Assembly (NCBI GenBank): GCA_038746745.1
Contig: JBCDKJ010000105.1
Span: 1-7,001, forward strand
From: JANQIO01 sp038746745
GTDB lineage: Bacteria > Pseudomonadota > Gammaproteobacteria > Pseudomonadales > Halieaceae
Reading direction: 5' to 3'
Length of the DNA stretch: 7,001 bases
The position numbers were made by a program, and so were the translations under genes. Below are positions 5,648-7,001 of the stretch, piece after piece. Each line of letters begins with the position of its first letter. The first letter of the stretch is position 1. The notes beneath the pieces were generated by a model. It was not told the DNA's origin and ran no database searches. It saw only the letters and a list, made by a program, of their open reading frames with translations.

Positions 5648-6192
5648 CGGGGCACAGTGCTTGTCAGCACAAGCGCATGCAGGGCTTCAGCTTGATCGAA
5701 GTGCTGGTGTCAACGCTGGTGCTAACCGTCGGCATTCTGGGCGTAGCCGCTATGCAAATGATGAGCTTCCAGACCAACCAGAGTGCGTACATGCGTTCGC
5801 AAGCGGTGTACCTGGCGCAGGACATGCTGGACCGCATGCGTGCAAATCCGACTGGCTATCGCTCTACCACAATTTATAACTCGGTGGACACCAGCAACAG
5901 CTCGACGATTCCGGGCTCACCCAACTGCATTACCGTGCCAGCCGGTTGCTCACCGACGCAGTTGGCCCAGCAGGACCTGCGCGAATGGGCGCAGAACTTT
6001 ACCAACACCTTAAACGTGGCGGACTACCGTCCGCAGTTGCTCAATGGGCGCGGCGTGTTGCAGCGCGTCACTGCAGGGGGCAACGATTTTACAGTCACAG
6101 TGTCCTGGGATGACCGGGATTACGACGATGCTGGCAACCTGACGCGGGATCGCGTTACTCGCCAGGTATCTTTCACCGCGACCCTGAACTAG
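5638..6192 (+). CDS. pilV: Type IV pilus minor pilin PilV
   Basis: Minor pilin of the type IV pilus priming complex; 184 aa. ATG 5638 lies 10 nt inside the end of the preceding pilin gene and has a strong GGAGGTGA Shine-Dalgarno at 5626-5633, so coupled translation is likely. The leader of 16 residues contains His, Lys and Arg, and cleavage is expected at G16^FSLIEVLVS, with Glu21 as Glu+5. The hydrophobic N-terminal helix continues as TLVLTVGILGVAAMQ, followed by the PilV-typical LAQDMLDRMRANP segment. The periplasmic domain has two nearby Cys residues (NCITVPAGC) that could form a disulfide, and ends in VTVSWDDRD...RQVSFTATLN, the usual strand arrangement of PilV. ATG at codon 14 (MQG) would leave only three leader residues and is rejected as a start. 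The neighbours (FimU-like upstream, PilW downstream) agree with the call. Confidence 0.93.
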   Translation: MSITGHSACQHKRMQGFSLIEVLVSTLVLTVGILGVAAMQMMSFQTNQSAYMRSQAVYLAQDMLDRMRANPTGYRSTTIYNSVDTSNSSTIPGSPNCITVPAGCSPTQLAQQDLREWAQNFTNTLNVADYRPQLLNGRGVLQRVTAGGNDFTVTVSWDDRDYDDAGNLTRDRVTRQVSFTATLN

Positions 6193-6202
6193 GCCCAGTT
6201 TA

Positions 6203-7001
6203 ATGATGTCACCCCTAAGCACACTGCGAAGCGGACGCCGTTCACAAGCGGGTATGTCTCTGATCGAGTTGATGGTCGCCATGGCACTGGGTCTGTTTCT
6301 GATCGCCGGTGTGATTAACGTATTTCTGGCTAATAAGAAGTCGACCCAGTTAGAGACGTCACTGGCGCGGCTGCAGGAAAACGGTCGGATTGCACTGGAC
6401 CTGCTCGTCTCAGATATCCGCGACGCCAATTATATTGGCTGCAATTCAGGCAACGGCAACCTGACGGTGCTGGCGACGGGTGTCGCCTGGAACGGCGTCG
6501 AGGGCTTCGAGCGCCGCGCTGGTGGGTGGTTGCCGCCACTGCCGGTTGTGCTAAACGTAGCACTGGGCGCCACAAACCGCACTGGCAGCGACGTGCTGAG
6601 CTTGCAACATGGGCGCCAGCTGGTAAATGCGACATCAGCGGCTATTGTGCCTGGCAGCACGGCGCTCCCCACGGCAGGCAACGCGGAATGCGTGCGCCAG
6701 GGCAATTTGGTTGTGGTTGCAAACTGCGTTACGGCCCACCTGGTGCGCGTGACAAACACCCCCGCCTGCGACGGTTCGGCTACCAGCTTTGAATACGCGT
6801 TGGGTGCCAACAACCCGGCGTCGATAGAACCGGGCTATCCGCCCGGGACCGAGATCATGCAGTTTTTCGAGAAGACATGGTACGTCCGTGACACCGGCAG
6901 AGAGCGCAACGATATCGATGTGTACGCGCTGTATCGCATCGAGAGTGGCGTGGAAGAGGAAATGGTTGAAGGCGTTGAGTATATGCAGGTGCTGTACGGG
7001 C
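6203..7001 (+). CDS. pilW: Type IV pilus minor pilin PilW, 3'-truncated by window edge
   Basis: Minor pilin, the GspJ-like member of the type IV pilus priming complex. The frame stays open from ATG 6203 to the window end (266 codons plus one base), so the stop lies outside. The leader MMSPLSTLRSGRRSQAG is basic and cleavage is expected at G17^MSLIELMVAM with Glu22 as Glu+5, followed by a hydrophobic helix (LGLFLIAGVINVFL). Further PilW hallmarks are RLQENGRIALDLLVSDIRDANYIGC shortly after the helix and, near the edge, DVYALYRIESG...EEMVEGVEYMQVLYG, the conserved C-terminal block. Four Cys codons lie in the periplasmic part. ATG 6206 directly after the first ATG is an equal alternative start. 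It follows pilV by 10 nt with only a weak AGG at 6191-6193 as ribosome site, so it is probably translated by coupling. By synteny pilX, pilY1 and pilE homologues may follow. Confidence 0.92.
   Translation, partial: MMSPLSTLRSGRRSQAGMSLIELMVAMALGLFLIAGVINVFLANKKSTQLETSLARLQENGRIALDLLVSDIRDANYIGCNSGNGNLTVLATGVAWNGVEGFERRAGGWLPPLPVVLNVALGATNRTGSDVLSLQHGRQLVNATSAAIVPGSTALPTAGNAECVRQGNLVVVANCVTAHLVRVTNTPACDGSATSFEYALGANNPASIEPGYPPGTEIMQFFEKTWYVRDTGRERNDIDVYALYRIESGVEEEMVEGVEYMQVLYG

Overview
This window comes from a gammaproteobacterial chromosome, most likely from the Pseudomonas/Cellvibrio/Halieaceae side of the class. The basis is gene order (ileS-lspA-fkpB-ispH followed directly by minor type IV pilin genes, the arrangement known from Pseudomonas aeruginosa), moderately high GC, and strong protein-level resemblance to that group. 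The lineage is inferred from memory of these families, not from a search.

Region 1 (2-4832) is a conserved housekeeping cluster, all on the + strand. It holds isoleucyl-tRNA synthetase (ileS, cut by the left edge by about 17 codons), lipoprotein signal peptidase (lspA, TTG start overlapping the ileS stop by 8 nt), an FkpB/SlpA-type FKBP prolyl isomerase (fkpB), and the last enzyme of the MEP isoprenoid pathway (ispH). All four look intact in the visible part and keep their catalytic motifs. An 82-nt gap between fkpB and ispH holds a stem-loop that buries an orphan Shine-Dalgarno sequence.

Region 2 (4833-5008) is the only sizeable intergenic stretch (176 nt). It has an AT-rich tract, two perfect 12-bp direct repeats exactly 20 bp apart that resemble LytTR/AlgR-type response-regulator half-sites, and a candidate extended -10 promoter. 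It probably controls the pilin operon.

Region 3 (5009-7001) is the start of a minor-pilin operon: a GspH/FimT-family pseudopilin (FimU position), PilV, and PilW (running off the right edge). Each has a type III prepilin cleavage site with Glu+5. In the related P. aeruginosa locus these proteins form, with PilX, PilE and PilY1, the complex that primes type IV pilus assembly; pilX/pilY1/pilE homologues would be expected just beyond the window.

I see no mobile element, CRISPR array, tRNA or rRNA, and no wholly new system. The two points most worth checking are the tandem LytTR-like repeats upstream of the pilin operon, and the odd leader of the first pilin. That leader lacks Lys/Arg, while an ideal Arg-rich leader lies one base out of frame.
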